Positions 8,756-21,239 of a DNA stretch of 64,000 nucleotides are shown one piece after another. How positions within the stretch are numbered: position 1 is the first letter of the stretch; the number at the start of each line of letters is the position of its first letter. Where the stretch lies: NCBI RefSeq assembly GCF_018448885.1, contig NZ_RCWB01000001.1:124001-188000 (forward strand), given 5' to 3'. Source of the DNA: Photorhabdus caribbeanensis. GTDB lineage: Bacteria > Pseudomonadota > Gammaproteobacteria > Enterobacterales > Enterobacteriaceae. The notes beneath the pieces were generated by a model, which did no database searches, was not told the origin of the DNA, and was given only the letters and a program-made list of their open reading frames with translations. Both the position numbers and the translations under genes were made by a program.

Positions 8756-10660
8756 ATGAATGATAATATCGCTCGTAAAATGCAACAGACTTACAATATT
8801 GCATATTGGGGAGGGAGTTACTACTACGTCAATGATCTTGGCAATGTTAGTGTGTGTCCAAATCCTGATTTGCCGGGGGCAAGAATTGATCTTGCGGAAT
8901 TGGTGAAAAGAGTTCAGCAGGAGCAAAAAAATTTGCGTTTACCGGCGCTGTTTTGTTTCCCTCAAATCCTGCAACATCGTTTGCGTTCAATTAATGCGGC
9001 ATTTAAACGTGCTAGAGAGTCATATGGCTATAAAGGCGATTACTTTTTAGTTTATCCCATTAAAGTTAACCAACAACGCCGCGTTATTGAATCACTGGCC
9101 TGTTCCGGCGAACCTTTAGGGCTTGAGGCTGGTTCCAAAGCAGAGCTAATGGCGGTGTTAGCGCATGCGGGTATGACTCGTACCGTTATCGTGTGTAATG
9201 GATATAAAGATCGTGAATATATTCGTTTGGCGCTAATAGGTGAAAAGTTAGGTCACAAGGTTTATTTGGTGATCGAAAAAATGTCTGAGATTGCCCAGGT
9301 ATTGGAAGAAGCTGAACGATTAAATGTGATCCCTCGTTTGGGAGTCCGTGCACGTTTGGCATCTCAGGGATCAGGTAAATGGCAGGCCAGTGGTGGTGAA
9401 AAATCGAAGTTTGGGCTGGCGGCAACTCAGGTATTGCAATTGGTTGAGACTTTGCGCGCAGTGGATCGACTTGATAGTCTGCAATTGTTGCATTTTCATC
9501 TTGGCTCACAGTTGGCGAATATCCGTGATATCGCAACAGGTGTCCGTGAGTCAGCGCGTTTTTATGTCGAGTTACATAAACTCGGGGTAAATATTCAATG
9601 TTTTGATGTTGGTGGTGGACTGGGTGTCGATTATGAAGGGACACGCTCTCAATCTGATTGTTCTGTGAACTATGGGTTGAATGAATATGCCAACAATGTC
9701 ATTTGGGGCATTGGCGATGCTTGTGATGAACATGGTTTACCTCATCCGACTGTTATCACAGAATCCGGTCGTGCCCTGACGGCTCATCATACTGTCTTGG
9801 TCTCCAATGTTATCGGGGTTGAGCGTAATGAATTTACGCAAACGACGCCACCGGCAGAGGATGCTTCTCGTCCGCTCACCAGTTTGTGGGAAACATGGCA
9901 GGAGATGCATTCAGAAGGAAATAGACGCTCTTTACGCGAATCGCTGCATGATGGTCAGCTCGATCTACATGATGTTCATACACAATATGCTCATGGTATG
10001 CTGGATTTGACAGAACGAGCGTGGGCGGAAGAGTTATATCTAAATATCTGTCGCCGTATTCAACAGGATCTTGATCCAAGCAACCGTGCTCACCGGCCAA
10101 TTATTGATGAGCTGCAAGAGCGTATGGCAGACAAATTCTATGTGAATTTCTCACTGTTTCAGTCTATGCCTGATGCATGGGGTATCGACCAGTTGTTTCC
10201 TGTGTTACCTATTGAGGGACTGGATAAACCGTTGGATCGCCGTGCGGTATTGTTAGATATCACCTGTGACTCCGATGGTATTATTGATCATTATGTGGAT
10301 GGTGATGGTGTAGCCGCGACAATGCCGATGCCCGCTTATGATCCTGATTGTCCGCCAATGATTGGTTTCTTTATGGTGGGAGCATATCAGGAAATTCTTG
10401 GCAATATGCATAACCTGTTTGGCGATACAGCGGCCATTGATGTTTATGTATTCGATAATGGCGAAGTGACCTATAACCAAAGTGAAGAGGGGGATTCAGT
10501 CGCCGATATGCTGCAATATGTGAAACTGGACCCTAACGTACTGATGGCTCGCTTCCGTGATCAAGTAAAAGGCACGGATTTGGATACAGGTTTGCAAGAG
10601 CAATTTTTACTGGAATTTGAAAGTGGTCTTTATGGCTACACATATCTGGAAGATGAATAA
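8756..10660 (+). CDS. speA: Biosynthetic arginine decarboxylase
   Basis: PLP-dependent fold-III decarboxylase converting arginine to agmatine, the first step of the alternative putrescine route. The 634-residue protein carries the PLP lysine in YPIKVNQQ (K103), the conserved [13 protein letters not shown] phosphate-binding region and [15 protein letters not shown] late in the sequence. E. coli SpeA is 658 residues and starts earlier; here the ATG at 8756 has a good AAGGAG 8 bases upstream. Agmatinase follows in the same direction after about 170 bases, so the pair forms the pathway SpeA to SpeB. Confidence 0.98.
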   Translation: MNDNIARKMQQTYNIAYWGGSYYYVNDLGNVSVCPNPDLPGARIDLAELVKRVQQEQKNLRLPALFCFPQILQHRLRSINAAFKRARESYGYKGDYFLVYPIKVNQQRRVIESLACSGEPLGLEAGSKAELMAVLAHAGMTRTVIVCNGYKDREYIRLALIGEKLGHKVYLVIEKMSEIAQVLEEAERLNVIPRLGVRARLASQGSGKWQASGGEKSKFGLAATQVLQLVETLRAVDRLDSLQLLHFHLGSQLANIRDIATGVRESARFYVELHKLGVNIQCFDVGGGLGVDYEGTRSQSDCSVNYGLNEYANNVIWGIGDACDEHGLPHPTVITESGRALTAHHTVLVSNVIGVERNEFTQTTPPAEDASRPLTSLWETWQEMHSEGNRRSLRESLHDGQLDLHDVHTQYAHGMLDLTERAWAEELYLNICRRIQQDLDPSNRAHRPIIDELQERMADKFYVNFSLFQSMPDAWGIDQLFPVLPIEGLDKPLDRRAVLLDITCDSDGIIDHYVDGDGVAATMPMPAYDPDCPPMIGFFMVGAYQEILGNMHNLFGDTAAIDVYVFDNGEVTYNQSEEGDSVADMLQYVKLDPNVLMARFRDQVKGTDLDTGLQEQFLLEFESGLYGYTYLEDE

Positions 10661-10828
10661 TCTTCTGGTGTTAATTAAGCCTCCTGTATACAGATAATGT
10701 TATTTATATAAACCAGATACGGAATGCAGAAAATGGGGTTATCTCAGAAATACCCCATTTCGTCGTGACATGAGTATTCTGGTATTAAATGACTTTGTTC
10801 TGTCAGGAAACTTTTGAGGATATATCTC

Positions 10829-11752
10829 ATGACAATAAGTACCTTGGGCAACCAACAAGATGACTCTTTGGTTTCTAATGCCTTCGGTTTCCTGCGCTTT
10901 CCGTTGAATTTTCAGCCATATTCTAGCGATGCAGAGTGGGTAATTACCGGGGTGCCATTTGATATGGCAACATCAGGCCGTGCAGGTAGCCGCCACGGGC
11001 CTGCGGCTATTCGTCAGGTTTCTACTAACTTGGCATGGGAAAGCCGCCGTTGGCCGTGGGATTTTAAATTACGCAATTGTCTTAACGTTGTGGATTGTGG
11101 TGATTTAGTCTTCAACTTTGGTGATGCTCAGGATATGAGTGATAAGTTACAAGCTCATGCTGAAAAAGTGCTGGCTTCCGGTAAGCGTATGCTCTCTTTT
11201 GGTGGGGACCACTTTATTACTTTGCCTTTGCTGCGCGCTCATGCCAAACATTTCGGCAAAATGGCTCTGGTTCATTTTGATGCTCATGCTGATACTTATC
11301 CAAATGGCAGTCAATTTGATCACGGTACCATGTTCTATCATGCGCCAAATGAAGGGTTGATTGACCCGCATCATTCAGTACAAATTGGTATTCGTACTGA
11401 ACATGGACGGGATAATGGTTTTACGGTGCTGGATGCTGATCAGGTTAATGATCGTAGTGTGGATGATGTGCTTGCTCAGATAAAAGAGACGGTTGGTGAT
11501 ATGCCGGTTTACCTGACTTTCGATATCGATTGTCTTGATCCGGCTTTTGCGCCAGGTACGGGGACACCCGTCATTGGTGGTTTGACAACCGATCGGGCAC
11601 TGAAATTACTGCGTGGTTTGCAACCGCTAAATATTGTCGGTATGGATGTGGTGGAAGTTGCTCCAGCTTATGATCAGTCTGAAATTACGGCTCTGGCAGG
11701 TGCGACTATTGCGCTGGAGATGCTTTATTTACAGGCGGCTAAGAAGCGCTAA
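10829..11752 (+). CDS. speB: Agmatinase
   Basis: Manganese ureohydrolase turning agmatine into putrescine and urea. From the ATG at 10829 the protein is 307 residues, essentially the E. coli length (306). Metal ligands are visible: GGDH (H128), DAHAD (D151, H153, D155) and FDID (D232, D234). The start at 10829 is preferred because TGAGGA lies 8 bases upstream; an upstream in-frame TTG at 10814 overlaps that site. The speA-speB gap holds a 9-bp hairpin (AAATGGGGT/ACCCCATTT near 10731-10760) without a T-run. A second hairpin (GGGGATAG/CTATCCCC) lies about 30 bases after the stop. Confidence 0.97.
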   Translation: MTISTLGNQQDDSLVSNAFGFLRFPLNFQPYSSDAEWVITGVPFDMATSGRAGSRHGPAAIRQVSTNLAWESRRWPWDFKLRNCLNVVDCGDLVFNFGDAQDMSDKLQAHAEKVLASGKRMLSFGGDHFITLPLLRAHAKHFGKMALVHFDAHADTYPNGSQFDHGTMFYHAPNEGLIDPHHSVQIGIRTEHGRDNGFTVLDADQVNDRSVDDVLAQIKETVGDMPVYLTFDIDCLDPAFAPGTGTPVIGGLTTDRALKLLRGLQPLNIVGMDVVEVAPAYDQSEITALAGATIALEMLYLQAAKKR

Positions 11753-11891
11753 GTAGTACATAGTTTTAATATAGTCTTAGGGGATAGTGAAATAAATTCG
11801 TACTGAGTTGTGGCGCTATCCCCTTGAAACTCGGCAATTATTTGGATTGGTGTAACCTTTAATATGCTTTTCTGGTACCTTTTATTATGCT

Positions 11892-12083
11892 TCACTTGCT
11901 ACCTTCAAACATGAACTGAACTTCCCTATCTGTATTAAAAAAATCCTCTCCTATGGTAATAAGATCTTCGAATCCTCCAGGAATTCTATCTGGTTGGGTT
12001 ATTGGTACAAGTTGGACATAAAGTTTGTCAGCTAGTTGGCCTAAGTTACTTTTAGCTTCATGCATATTTGCTTGGATAGTCAT
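11892..12083 (-). pseudogene. Solitary Phd/YefM-type antitoxin with internal deletion
   Basis: A 63-residue frame starting at 12083 (GAAGG 7 bases upstream) opens with MTIQANMHEAKSNLGQLADK, the hallmark N-terminus of Phd/YefM antitoxins paired with VapC/Doc-like toxins, and ends in MFEGSK as these antitoxins commonly do. Between LADK and YVQLVPITQ roughly 15 residues seen in relatives (the stretch usually containing EVIIAKAGKP) are missing in frame. No toxin gene follows downstream toward speB. It is likely a decaying orphan antitoxin, though a shortened DNA-binding protein could still be made. Confidence 0.6.
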
Positions 12084-12253
12084 AATAAAGCCTTCATACT
12101 TGGCTAGGTTAGTTGAGTACAATAAAAAATGCTGAAATAACCGGCAATTTTTTTGCTGCATAGAATTGAGATGCCGCAGTTCTGAACTGGGCATCTATGG
12201 CGTACTTTTTGAATCAAAGAATGATATTTTTTAGCGTTATTGTCGTGCTACTT

Positions 12254-12967
12254 CTAATTTCTTTTCTTTTTCCCACGCATGAGATTCAGCGTTTCTACTG
12301 CCATTGAGAAGAACATAGCAAAATAGATGTAACCTTTAGGTATATGCACTTGTACGCTTTCTAGAATAAGGGTAAAGCCTACGAGGATTAAGAACGACAG
12401 AGCCAGCATTTTGACGGAAGGGTGACGGTCAACGAATTCGCCGATAGGACGAGCGGCGAGCATCATGACACCGACGGCTATGATAACGGCTGCCATCATA
12501 ATGAATAGATGATCGGACAGGCCAACAGCGGTGATGACTGAATCCAGGCTGAAAATAATGTCCAGCAACATAATCTGGATGATTGCCCCCAGGAAGGAGT
12601 GAACAGGACGTTTTAGCTCTCCTTCATTGTCACCTTCGATTGCTTCGTGGATTTCTTTGCTGGCTTTCCATATCAGGAATAGACCGCCGAAGAATAGGAT
12701 TAAATCACGGGCAGAAATGTCATGTTCAAAAACTGTCAATATTGGGTAGGTTAGCCGAATAACCCAGGCAATAGATGCTAACAGCGCTAGGCGCATTAGC
12801 ATTGCCCCCATTAGCCCGATCTTACGTGCTCTATTTTGTTGATGGTTAGGGAGTTTTGCCACAACAAGTGACAAAAAGATAATGTTATCAATCCCTAAAA
12901 CGATTTCTAGAATTGTTAGGGTGGCAAGTGCCATCCAGGCGTGGGGATCAACAATCCATTCTAACAT
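12254..12967 (-). CDS. ygdQ: TerC family integral membrane protein (YgdQ-like)
   Basis: Membrane protein of 237 residues with about seven hydrophobic segments and the conserved acidic membrane motifs EIVLGIDNIIF (residues 21-31) and LLDIIFSLDSV. These mark the TerC/Alx/MeeF family implicated in metal-ion, probably manganese, export or tellurite resistance. Its position directly downstream of mutH on the same strand is as in E. coli, where the neighbour is ygdQ. The exact substrate is not established from sequence. Confidence 0.88.
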   Translation of the reverse strand: MLEWIVDPHAWMALATLTILEIVLGIDNIIFLSLVVAKLPNHQQNRARKIGLMGAMLMRLALLASIAWVIRLTYPILTVFEHDISARDLILFFGGLFLIWKASKEIHEAIEGDNEGELKRPVHSFLGAIIQIMLLDIIFSLDSVITAVGLSDHLFIMMAAVIIAVGVMMLAARPIGEFVDRHPSVKMLALSFLILVGFTLILESVQVHIPKGYIYFAMFFSMAVETLNLMRGKKKRN

Positions 12968-13059
12968 TGCTTATTAAGACCTTAAGGTAAAAATCTAATT
13001 ATACGCGTGATTAGGTACAAGGTAAGTATGCCAATGTAAAAATCAATCGGAGCTCAACG

Positions 13060-13746
13060 TTAAATCAAGAAATGACGGGCCAGTAGAGGAGCGGTGAAAT
13101 TTTTCCTCAGATAGAACCCGCGAGGCAAAGTCATAATGGGCTGGCCGTGTACTCCAATTGCTTCGGTTAATGCTTTGCTGTTAGCCGCTTTTGGGCGTAA
13201 CTGTAATACTTCGCCATGACGGGCGGTAACGCTCTCTACTTTGCCAAGCACGATGAAATCCATCAATTCTTCCCAGTCGCGACGTAGTAACTCTTCCTCT
13301 TGTTGATTGGGACTCCACAATAAAGGGGAACCAACTCGGCGTTTGGCTAAAGGAATTTCCCGTTCGCCTTCAACAGGTATCCATAGCACTCGCGATAATT
13401 TGCGTCTGACATGACAACTTTCCCAGGTAATGCCACTGTTCCCCGTTAATGGCGCAACGCAGACAAATGTTGTCTCCAGTGGATAACCTCTTCTGTCTAC
13501 AGGGATGGTTTTGAGCTCAATACCGATATGTTCGAAATCTTGCTCTGGCTTACTGCCGGCGCTCGCACCGAGATAATATTCTAGCAACATGCCTACCCAG
13601 CCTTTATCTCGTTTCAGATTGGGCGGGATAGGTAAATTTGCTTTTGCCGCGAGTTCTCCCATTGATAAGCCGGCCAGAAGTTGGGCGCATTCAAACAATT
13701 GTTGCTCGTTGTCTGGTGGCGGTGGCGGGGAAAAAAGAGTGTTCAT
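13060..13746 (-). CDS. mutH: DNA mismatch repair endonuclease MutH
   Basis: Methyl-directed mismatch repair nickase that cuts the unmethylated strand at hemimethylated GATC sites after activation by MutS-MutL. The 228-residue protein keeps the catalytic triad at the same numbers as E. coli MutH: D70, E77 and K79 in [11 protein letters not shown]. It is followed by ygdQ as in E. coli. In E. coli the divergent neighbour is rppH; here it is replaced by sgrR, transcribed in the same direction, with a long noncoding region between. Confidence 0.97.
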   Translation of the reverse strand: MNTLFSPPPPPDNEQQLFECAQLLAGLSMGELAAKANLPIPPNLKRDKGWVGMLLEYYLGASAGSKPEQDFEHIGIELKTIPVDRRGYPLETTFVCVAPLTGNSGITWESCHVRRKLSRVLWIPVEGEREIPLAKRRVGSPLLWSPNQQEEELLRRDWEELMDFIVLGKVESVTARHGEVLQLRPKAANSKALTEAIGVHGQPIMTLPRGFYLRKNFTAPLLARHFLI

Positions 13747-13936
13747 TTGGGATATCCGTTTTTTAGGTCAAAAAACAGCCTTAGTTTCTGTGAATGATAA
13801 ATCTGAGGTTCATACGATAGCTAAAAAGTGATAATAGCATGATATACAAACATTTTTTATTGCTGTTTCAAATATTGTAAAATTGATTGCCGTTCTTGTT
13901 CACCTATTGCCGGTAATAATGAACAGGATCTTACAC

Positions 13937-14265
13937 CATGTTATCCACAGTTTTATGGGATAAGTAGACGAAAATGAGATCACTGGTTTGATTTACAGGT
14001 TTGACTCACACTTTTTTCTACAAAAACCACTGTTTTTGGCTTAACTAAAAGGCATAACCTGTGGATAACATGATATTTGGTTGTTTTTTGTCCTTATCAA
14101 CTAACGTTGTCCATTATAGTCGTGATTGATGATAGAAATAACGAGATAAATAGCTGCTATTTCAATGAAAAATAAATACTATTTCATTTTTTGTCTATAG
14201 ATTAATAATTCATAATATAAAGCTATACCTGAATTACCCCTGCCTTTTTCACATAGATATCCACA
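13937..14265. promoter_or_regulatory. DARS2-like DnaA-box region upstream of mutH
   Basis: The 584-base noncoding stretch between mutH and sgrR contains two perfect DnaA boxes, TTATCCACA at 13941-13949 and its inverse TGTGGATAA at 14060-14068, each inside one arm of a perfect 14-bp inverted repeat (13937-13950 and 14059-14072). A third near-perfect box, ATATCCACA, is at 14257-14265. A near-match to the IHF site consensus (CACTGGTTTGATT, one mismatch) lies between the first two. In E. coli, DARS2, which regenerates ATP-DnaA, lies directly upstream of mutH, so position and content agree. Function is inferred. Confidence 0.6.
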
Positions 14266-14330
14266 GAAAAAGTGAATAAAAGCGAGTTTACGCACCTGTA
14301 TATGTTCATAACTCTGGCCTTTTCTGTGAA

Positions 14331-15992
14331 TTACCCTTCATATGGGTTGAACCAAGCAGATTTGAAATCAAACCAACCAAAGGTGTTCATTTTGACTCCT
14401 CGCATACTTCTCTGTCCCTGTAACTCAAGCCAATGGTGGAACAGTGGATGCAGCCAATGTTCATCAACTATTTTTTCGCACCACTCTTCAAGCGGTAATT
14501 CTTGTTGTCGCCATTGTGATACCTCTTTACTTAAGTTATCACCAAGGCACTTTTTCAATAATGGCATCTCGTATAGCGTAGCGAACAGTGAAAACTCCAG
14601 AGGATTATAAAAGTTGGCGGTAGCAAGCCAGAGGTCACTTTCAGTGTTACCGTTGAACCATGTATCATAATCCACAATGTTGATTTTCAATTCGACGCCG
14701 CATTTGGCCAGTATGGCTTGCAGGATCTGGCTGATTGTGTGGTATTCATGATGTTGATGACAAAGCGTGACGGTCAGATGGGTAATGTCCTCTGGTTTGT
14801 TCAATTCGGATATGAGCTTACTGTGATGCCAGCGTAGTAATAAACCATAAGCGGGGGACCAATGGCGTTGATAAAAGGGGTCACAGTGCGCTAGCAGATT
14901 GATCGGTGTTAGCAGGCTGCATAGCCATTGGCGAACGTCTTCTCTCTTACATTGAATTGAACGGTGGTCATGTAGTAGGAAATAACAGCCTTCTTCTATC
15001 CTGCTATCTAACGAGTTATTATCCGTGCTGTCACTTTCCAGATGCAGAGTTGTACAAACCAGTTTCTCGGCTAATTCTGGTAGAAACCATATATTCACCT
15101 GATCAATCAGCGCCCGAAAGCCAAAGTAATTATCAAAGGCACGAATTTGTAGTTTCTGAGCGCTGTTTTTTATTACCTGGTAAGGGCCGGTTCCCACTGG
15201 CATACGAGAGAAGTTCGGTAACTTTTGCCACTCTTGAGGCAAGATCATGGCATGTGGGCTGCCGATTAATAAAGGGAGCCAGAGATCGGGTTCTGAAAGA
15301 AAAATATCAATCACATAGGGTGTGGGCGTGGTGACTTTTTCAAGATGAGAAAAAAGAGGAAGGTTGCGTAATCTTTGTAGCGAAGCGATGACATCCGCCA
15401 TCTGTAATTCTCTGCCGTGGTGAAAATGGATAGCCGGGCGTAGATAAAAGCGCCAATGATTTGAGGATAATTGTTGCCAATGATGAGCTAAGTCAGCTTC
15501 TGGTTCCCCATTTTCCTCATTTATACGGGTTAGGCTATTAAATATCTGCCTGACCAGATGAATTTCAGAACGGCGTAACGGTGAACCGGGTAGAAGATTA
15601 GGAAAGGGGCGATAATAGAGTATCCGCAGTAAGTTTTTTCCCTGACGAAAACGGCGTTCAATCTGGGATAGTACCATGTGACGGACCGTATCTTTATCAC
15701 CAACCAGTTGGACTAGCTTCTCAACGTTATGTTGTTCAAGCAACTCTTCAGCCCGTTGTTGCTGGAGTTCCCATCCATCACGCAAGAAATTCAGTTGAGA
15801 ACGTTTCCCCCGACCGGATTCTGCCTGCCACTGTAACCAGCCTGCTTTCTGCATATTGTTGAGCAGTGAACGGATATGACGTTTTGAACAATGCAGTACA
15901 TTTGCCAGCTCTTGTAACGTTGTTTCAGCCTCTTTTCCTTGATGGTGTTGCCATAATCGAATGAATTGTTGTTGTAAGCGTGAACTGGGCAT
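14331..15992 (-). CDS. sgrR: Transcriptional regulator SgrR
   Basis: Activator of the glucose-phosphate stress sRNA SgrS. The 553-residue protein (E. coli 551) has an N-terminal winged helix-turn-helix (VLHCSKRHIRSLLNNMQKAG, about residues 32-51) and a long C-terminal region resembling periplasmic binding proteins of family 5 (segment LLRILYYRPFPNLLPGSPLR onward) without a signal peptide, as in SgrR. GGAG lies 10 bases before the ATG. An SgrS-like RNA lies divergently upstream and leuD beyond that, matching the E. coli order sgrR-sgrS-(setA)-leuD except that setA is missing. Confidence 0.95.
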   Translation of the reverse strand: MPSSRLQQQFIRLWQHHQGKEAETTLQELANVLHCSKRHIRSLLNNMQKAGWLQWQAESGRGKRSQLNFLRDGWELQQQRAEELLEQHNVEKLVQLVGDKDTVRHMVLSQIERRFRQGKNLLRILYYRPFPNLLPGSPLRRSEIHLVRQIFNSLTRINEENGEPEADLAHHWQQLSSNHWRFYLRPAIHFHHGRELQMADVIASLQRLRNLPLFSHLEKVTTPTPYVIDIFLSEPDLWLPLLIGSPHAMILPQEWQKLPNFSRMPVGTGPYQVIKNSAQKLQIRAFDNYFGFRALIDQVNIWFLPELAEKLVCTTLHLESDSTDNNSLDSRIEEGCYFLLHDHRSIQCKREDVRQWLCSLLTPINLLAHCDPFYQRHWSPAYGLLLRWHHSKLISELNKPEDITHLTVTLCHQHHEYHTISQILQAILAKCGVELKINIVDYDTWFNGNTESDLWLATANFYNPLEFSLFATLYEMPLLKKCLGDNLSKEVSQWRQQELPLEEWCEKIVDEHWLHPLFHHWLELQGQRSMRGVKMNTFGWFDFKSAWFNPYEG

Positions 15993-16058
15993 AAAAGAGG
16001 AACTCCAGAGTATTTTTCATCAATTTTTATTTCCTTATATTGAGACGATAATTATCCA

Positions 16059-16161
16059 TATTGAAAGTAGCTCAATAGGCCAGACGAAATCTGGCTTCTC
16101 CCCCAATTTTCTTGAGTAATGGTGATTTGCCAGCCAGTAAGGAAACTTACTGGCTTTTTTT
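16059..16161 (+). ncRNA. sgrS: SgrS-like small RNA
   Basis: Divergent from sgrR, the sequence ends in a Rho-independent terminator, GCCAGTAAG GAAA CTTACTGGC with seven T (16133-16161). It is preceded by TTGAGTAATGGTGATTTGCC at 16112-16131, which closely resembles the E. coli SgrS ptsG-pairing and terminator region (TGAGTATTGGTG, then GCCAGCAG/CTGCTGG). TGAGTA at 16113-16118 is the core of the ptsG-binding seed. A smaller hairpin GCCAGA/TCTGGC is at 16079-16095. The 5' end is estimated from a GATAAT -10-like hexamer at 16047-16052. The RNA is about 100 nt, too short to encode SgrT. Confidence 0.75.
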
Positions 16162-16404
16162 CTTATTGTGCATTATGTACTCCCCGCATCTTTTTTACAT
16201 GTTAGTTTTACATATCAGTTTAAAGCGAGTAATCATCTGGCATTGGTGGCGATTTGTCCAGCTATTATCACTATTTTATCTGTTAATTTCTTTTAAATGT
16301 GATATGGAGTGATTAAATATTAGTTAAAGCGCTGCATATGGCTGAAAGATGACTGTTTGCATGAGTATTGAGTGGTGGGGTTGTTCTTACCTTTGACAAC
16401 GATA

Positions 16405-16434
16405 GAAAAATCCCGTAGCAGAAAACTACGGGAT
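16405..16434 (-). terminator. Terminator of the leu operon
   Basis: A perfect 9-bp inverted repeat (ATCCCGTAG/CTACGGGAT, 16410-16434) followed on the minus strand by TTTTTCTATC lies 18 bases past the leuD stop. It ends leuLABCD transcription. Confidence 0.85.
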
Positions 16435-16452
16435 AGGTCAATAAAGGAAAAA

Positions 16453-17055
16453 TTAACGTAGAAAAACCGGTTGTTCCTGCTCGTAGGTTGTTATGGCGTC
16501 CAGATGTTGTAATGTCAGGCCGATACTGTCCAGACCATTCATCATACAGTGACGCCGGAAGCTATCGATTTCAAAAGCATAACTTTTATTGCCAGCGTGA
16601 ACTTTCTGTTGTTCTAGATCGACAGTAAAACGGCAAGCTTTGTTTTGCTGAATCAACTCAAATAGTTCGTTGACATCTTTATCGTTCAGCTTAACTGGCA
16701 GTAATTGGTTGTTGAAAGCGTTACCGTAGAAAATATCCGCAAAACTTGGGGCGATAACCACTTTAAAACCATAATCCGTCAGTGCCCAAGGTGCATGTTC
16801 ACGGGAGGAGCCGCAACCAAAGTTTTCACGAGCCAGAAGGATACTGGCACCCTGATAACAAGGCTGATTTAATACGAATTCAGGGTTAGGTTTTTGCCCT
16901 TCATCATCAAGAAAACGCCAGTCATGAAACAGATGTTGACCAAATCCTGTACGAGTGACTTTCTGCAAGAATTGTTTGGGAATAATGGCATCAGTATCGA
17001 CGTTTGCTGCATCTAAAGGAGCAACCAAGCCAGTATGTTGAATAAACTTTTCCAT
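16453..17055 (-). CDS. leuD: 3-isopropylmalate dehydratase small subunit
   Basis: Small subunit of isopropylmalate isomerase, which with LeuC converts 2- to 3-isopropylmalate in leucine synthesis. It has the swivel-domain signature [13 protein letters not shown] and [16 protein letters not shown]. Two consecutive ATG codons are possible starts; the second (17055) is 6 bases from AAGGAG and gives the E. coli-like N-terminus [11 protein letters not shown] and a 200-residue protein. It is the last gene of the operon, 11 bases after leuC. Confidence 0.97.
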   Translation of the reverse strand: MEKFIQHTGLVAPLDAANVDTDAIIPKQFLQKVTRTGFGQHLFHDWRFLDDEGQKPNPEFVLNQPCYQGASILLARENFGCGSSREHAPWALTDYGFKVVIAPSFADIFYGNAFNNQLLPVKLNDKDVNELFELIQQNKACRFTVDLEQQKVHAGNKSYAFEIDSFRRHCMMNGLDSIGLTLQHLDAITTYEQEQPVFLR

Positions 17056-17066
17056 CATTCTCTCCT

Positions 17067-18476
17067 TTATGACTTCTGTGCTGGATGGCGTATATCGATA
17101 AAATGACCATTAATCGCTGCTGCTGCTGCCATCGCTGGGCTAACCAAATGGGTGCGCCCACCACGTCCTTGGCGCCCTTCAAAGTTGCGGTTACTGGTAG
17201 AAGCGCAGCGTTCACCGGGTTGCAGGCGGTCGTTATTCATTGCCAGACACATAGAACATCCGGGTAAGCGCCATTCAAAACCAGCCTCTATGAAAATTTT
17301 ATCCAAACCCTCTGCTTCTGCTTGTGCTTGAACAGGGCCTGATCCGGGAACAACGATTGCCTGAACGCCAGGGGCAACTTTATGGCCTTGTGCGATGGCT
17401 GCGGCAGCCCGTAAATCTTCAATTCGGGAGTTGGTGCAAGAGCCGATAAAGACTTTATCGATCTTTACATCTGTTAGCTTAATACCGGGTTTCAAGTCCA
17501 TATAAGCCAGTGCTTTTTCAGCAGAGGCACGTTCGACAGGATCACTAAAAGATTCCGGCGCAGGAATGGCTTGATCAATGGCGATCACTTGTCCGGGGTT
17601 TGTTCCCCATGTTACCTGCGGAGAGATCTCTTCTGCATTAATCGTAATAACGGTGTCGTATTGTGCATCAGGATCGGATTTCAATGTCTTCCAGTAAGCA
17701 ACAGCTTGTTCCCACAGCTCTCCTTTTGGTGAGAACTGGCGGCCTTTCATATAAGCAAAAGTCGTTTCATCCGGTGCAACCAAACCAGCTTTAGCACCCA
17801 TTTCAATTGCCATATTACATAAAGTCATACGGCCTTCCATGCTAAGTGCTTCAATCGCCTTACCACAGAATTCCACCACATACCCTGTACCACCTGCGCT
17901 ACCTGTTTTGCCGATGATCGCCAGAACGATATCTTTGGCGGTGATAGCATTAGCGGCATCACCCATCACTTCGATTTTCATAGTTTTAGCGCGGGCTTGT
18001 TTCAGCGTTTGGGTGGCGAGTACATGTTCAACTTCAGAAGTGCCAATGCCGAAAGCCAACGCGCCGAATGCTCCATGCGTTGCGGTGTGGGAATCACCAC
18101 AAACAATAGTCATGCCTGGCAGGGTTATACCCTGTTCAGGCCCGATGACATGAACAATCCCCTGATAAGGGTGGTTGAGGTCATATAATGTGATACCGAA
18201 TTCGGCGCAGTTTTTCATTAACTCCTGCATTTGGATACGGGCCATGTCACCACAGGCGTTAATGTCTTTTGTTTGCGTGGATACGTTATGATCCATTGTT
18301 GCGAATGTTTTACCTGGCTGATGCACTGGGCGGCCTTTGGTGCGCAAACCATCAAAAGCTTGCGGCGAGGTCACTTCATGAACCAGATGACGATCAATAT
18401 AGAGTAACGGGGTTTCATTCGGTACTTCCCGGACAATATGAGCGTCATATAATTTTTGATATAAAGTTTTAGCCAT
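17067..18476 (-). CDS. leuC: 3-isopropylmalate dehydratase large subunit
   Basis: Catalytic, 4Fe-4S-containing subunit of isopropylmalate isomerase (aconitase family). The 469-residue protein shows the cluster-ligand motifs IGSCTNSR and PGCSMC and the CGDSHT active-site region. It starts one base after the leuB stop and is followed at 11 bases by leuD, as expected for the heterodimer. Confidence 0.98.
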   Translation of the reverse strand: MAKTLYQKLYDAHIVREVPNETPLLYIDRHLVHEVTSPQAFDGLRTKGRPVHQPGKTFATMDHNVSTQTKDINACGDMARIQMQELMKNCAEFGITLYDLNHPYQGIVHVIGPEQGITLPGMTIVCGDSHTATHGAFGALAFGIGTSEVEHVLATQTLKQARAKTMKIEVMGDAANAITAKDIVLAIIGKTGSAGGTGYVVEFCGKAIEALSMEGRMTLCNMAIEMGAKAGLVAPDETTFAYMKGRQFSPKGELWEQAVAYWKTLKSDPDAQYDTVITINAEEISPQVTWGTNPGQVIAIDQAIPAPESFSDPVERASAEKALAYMDLKPGIKLTDVKIDKVFIGSCTNSRIEDLRAAAAIAQGHKVAPGVQAIVVPGSGPVQAQAEAEGLDKIFIEAGFEWRLPGCSMCLAMNNDRLQPGERCASTSNRNFEGRQGRGGRTHLVSPAMAAAAAINGHFIDIRHPAQKS

Positions 18477-18477
18477 G

Positions 18478-21134
<2,657 letters not shown>

Positions 21135-21175
21135 ATGTACGTTCCTCTCGTGGTTATTTTTTGCGCCCAGCAGGT

Positions 21176-21200
21176 AAAAAAAACCCGCGCATGGCGCGGG
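21176..21200 (-). terminator. leu operon attenuator
   Basis: On the minus strand a G+C-rich stem (CCCGCGC, loop CAT, GCGCGGG) is followed by eight T. It lies between the leucine-rich leader ORF and leuA, exactly where the leu attenuator is expected. In E. coli, ribosome stalling at leader leucine codons prevents this terminator from forming when charged tRNA-Leu is scarce. Confidence 0.88.
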
Positions 21201-21239
21201 TTCTTGTTAATGTCTGGTTGGGACCAACTCTGTTTTGAA

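Noticed and set aside
10829-10831. Earlier TTG start for speB at 10814
   Set aside because: It would place the start over the TGAGGA ribosome site; the ATG at 10829 gives the family length.
13937-14072. Could the DnaA-box cluster be oriC?
   Set aside because: The neighbours of oriC in Enterobacterales (mnmG/mioC or dnaA-dnaN) are absent; there is no 13-mer AT array with multiple close boxes. The position upstream of mutH fits DARS2 better.
16112-16312. 66-codon plus-strand frame overlapping the SgrS terminator, possible SgrT
   Set aside because: It starts with TTG inside the sRNA pairing region, runs through the terminator and has no similarity to SgrT as I know it; no ribosome site.
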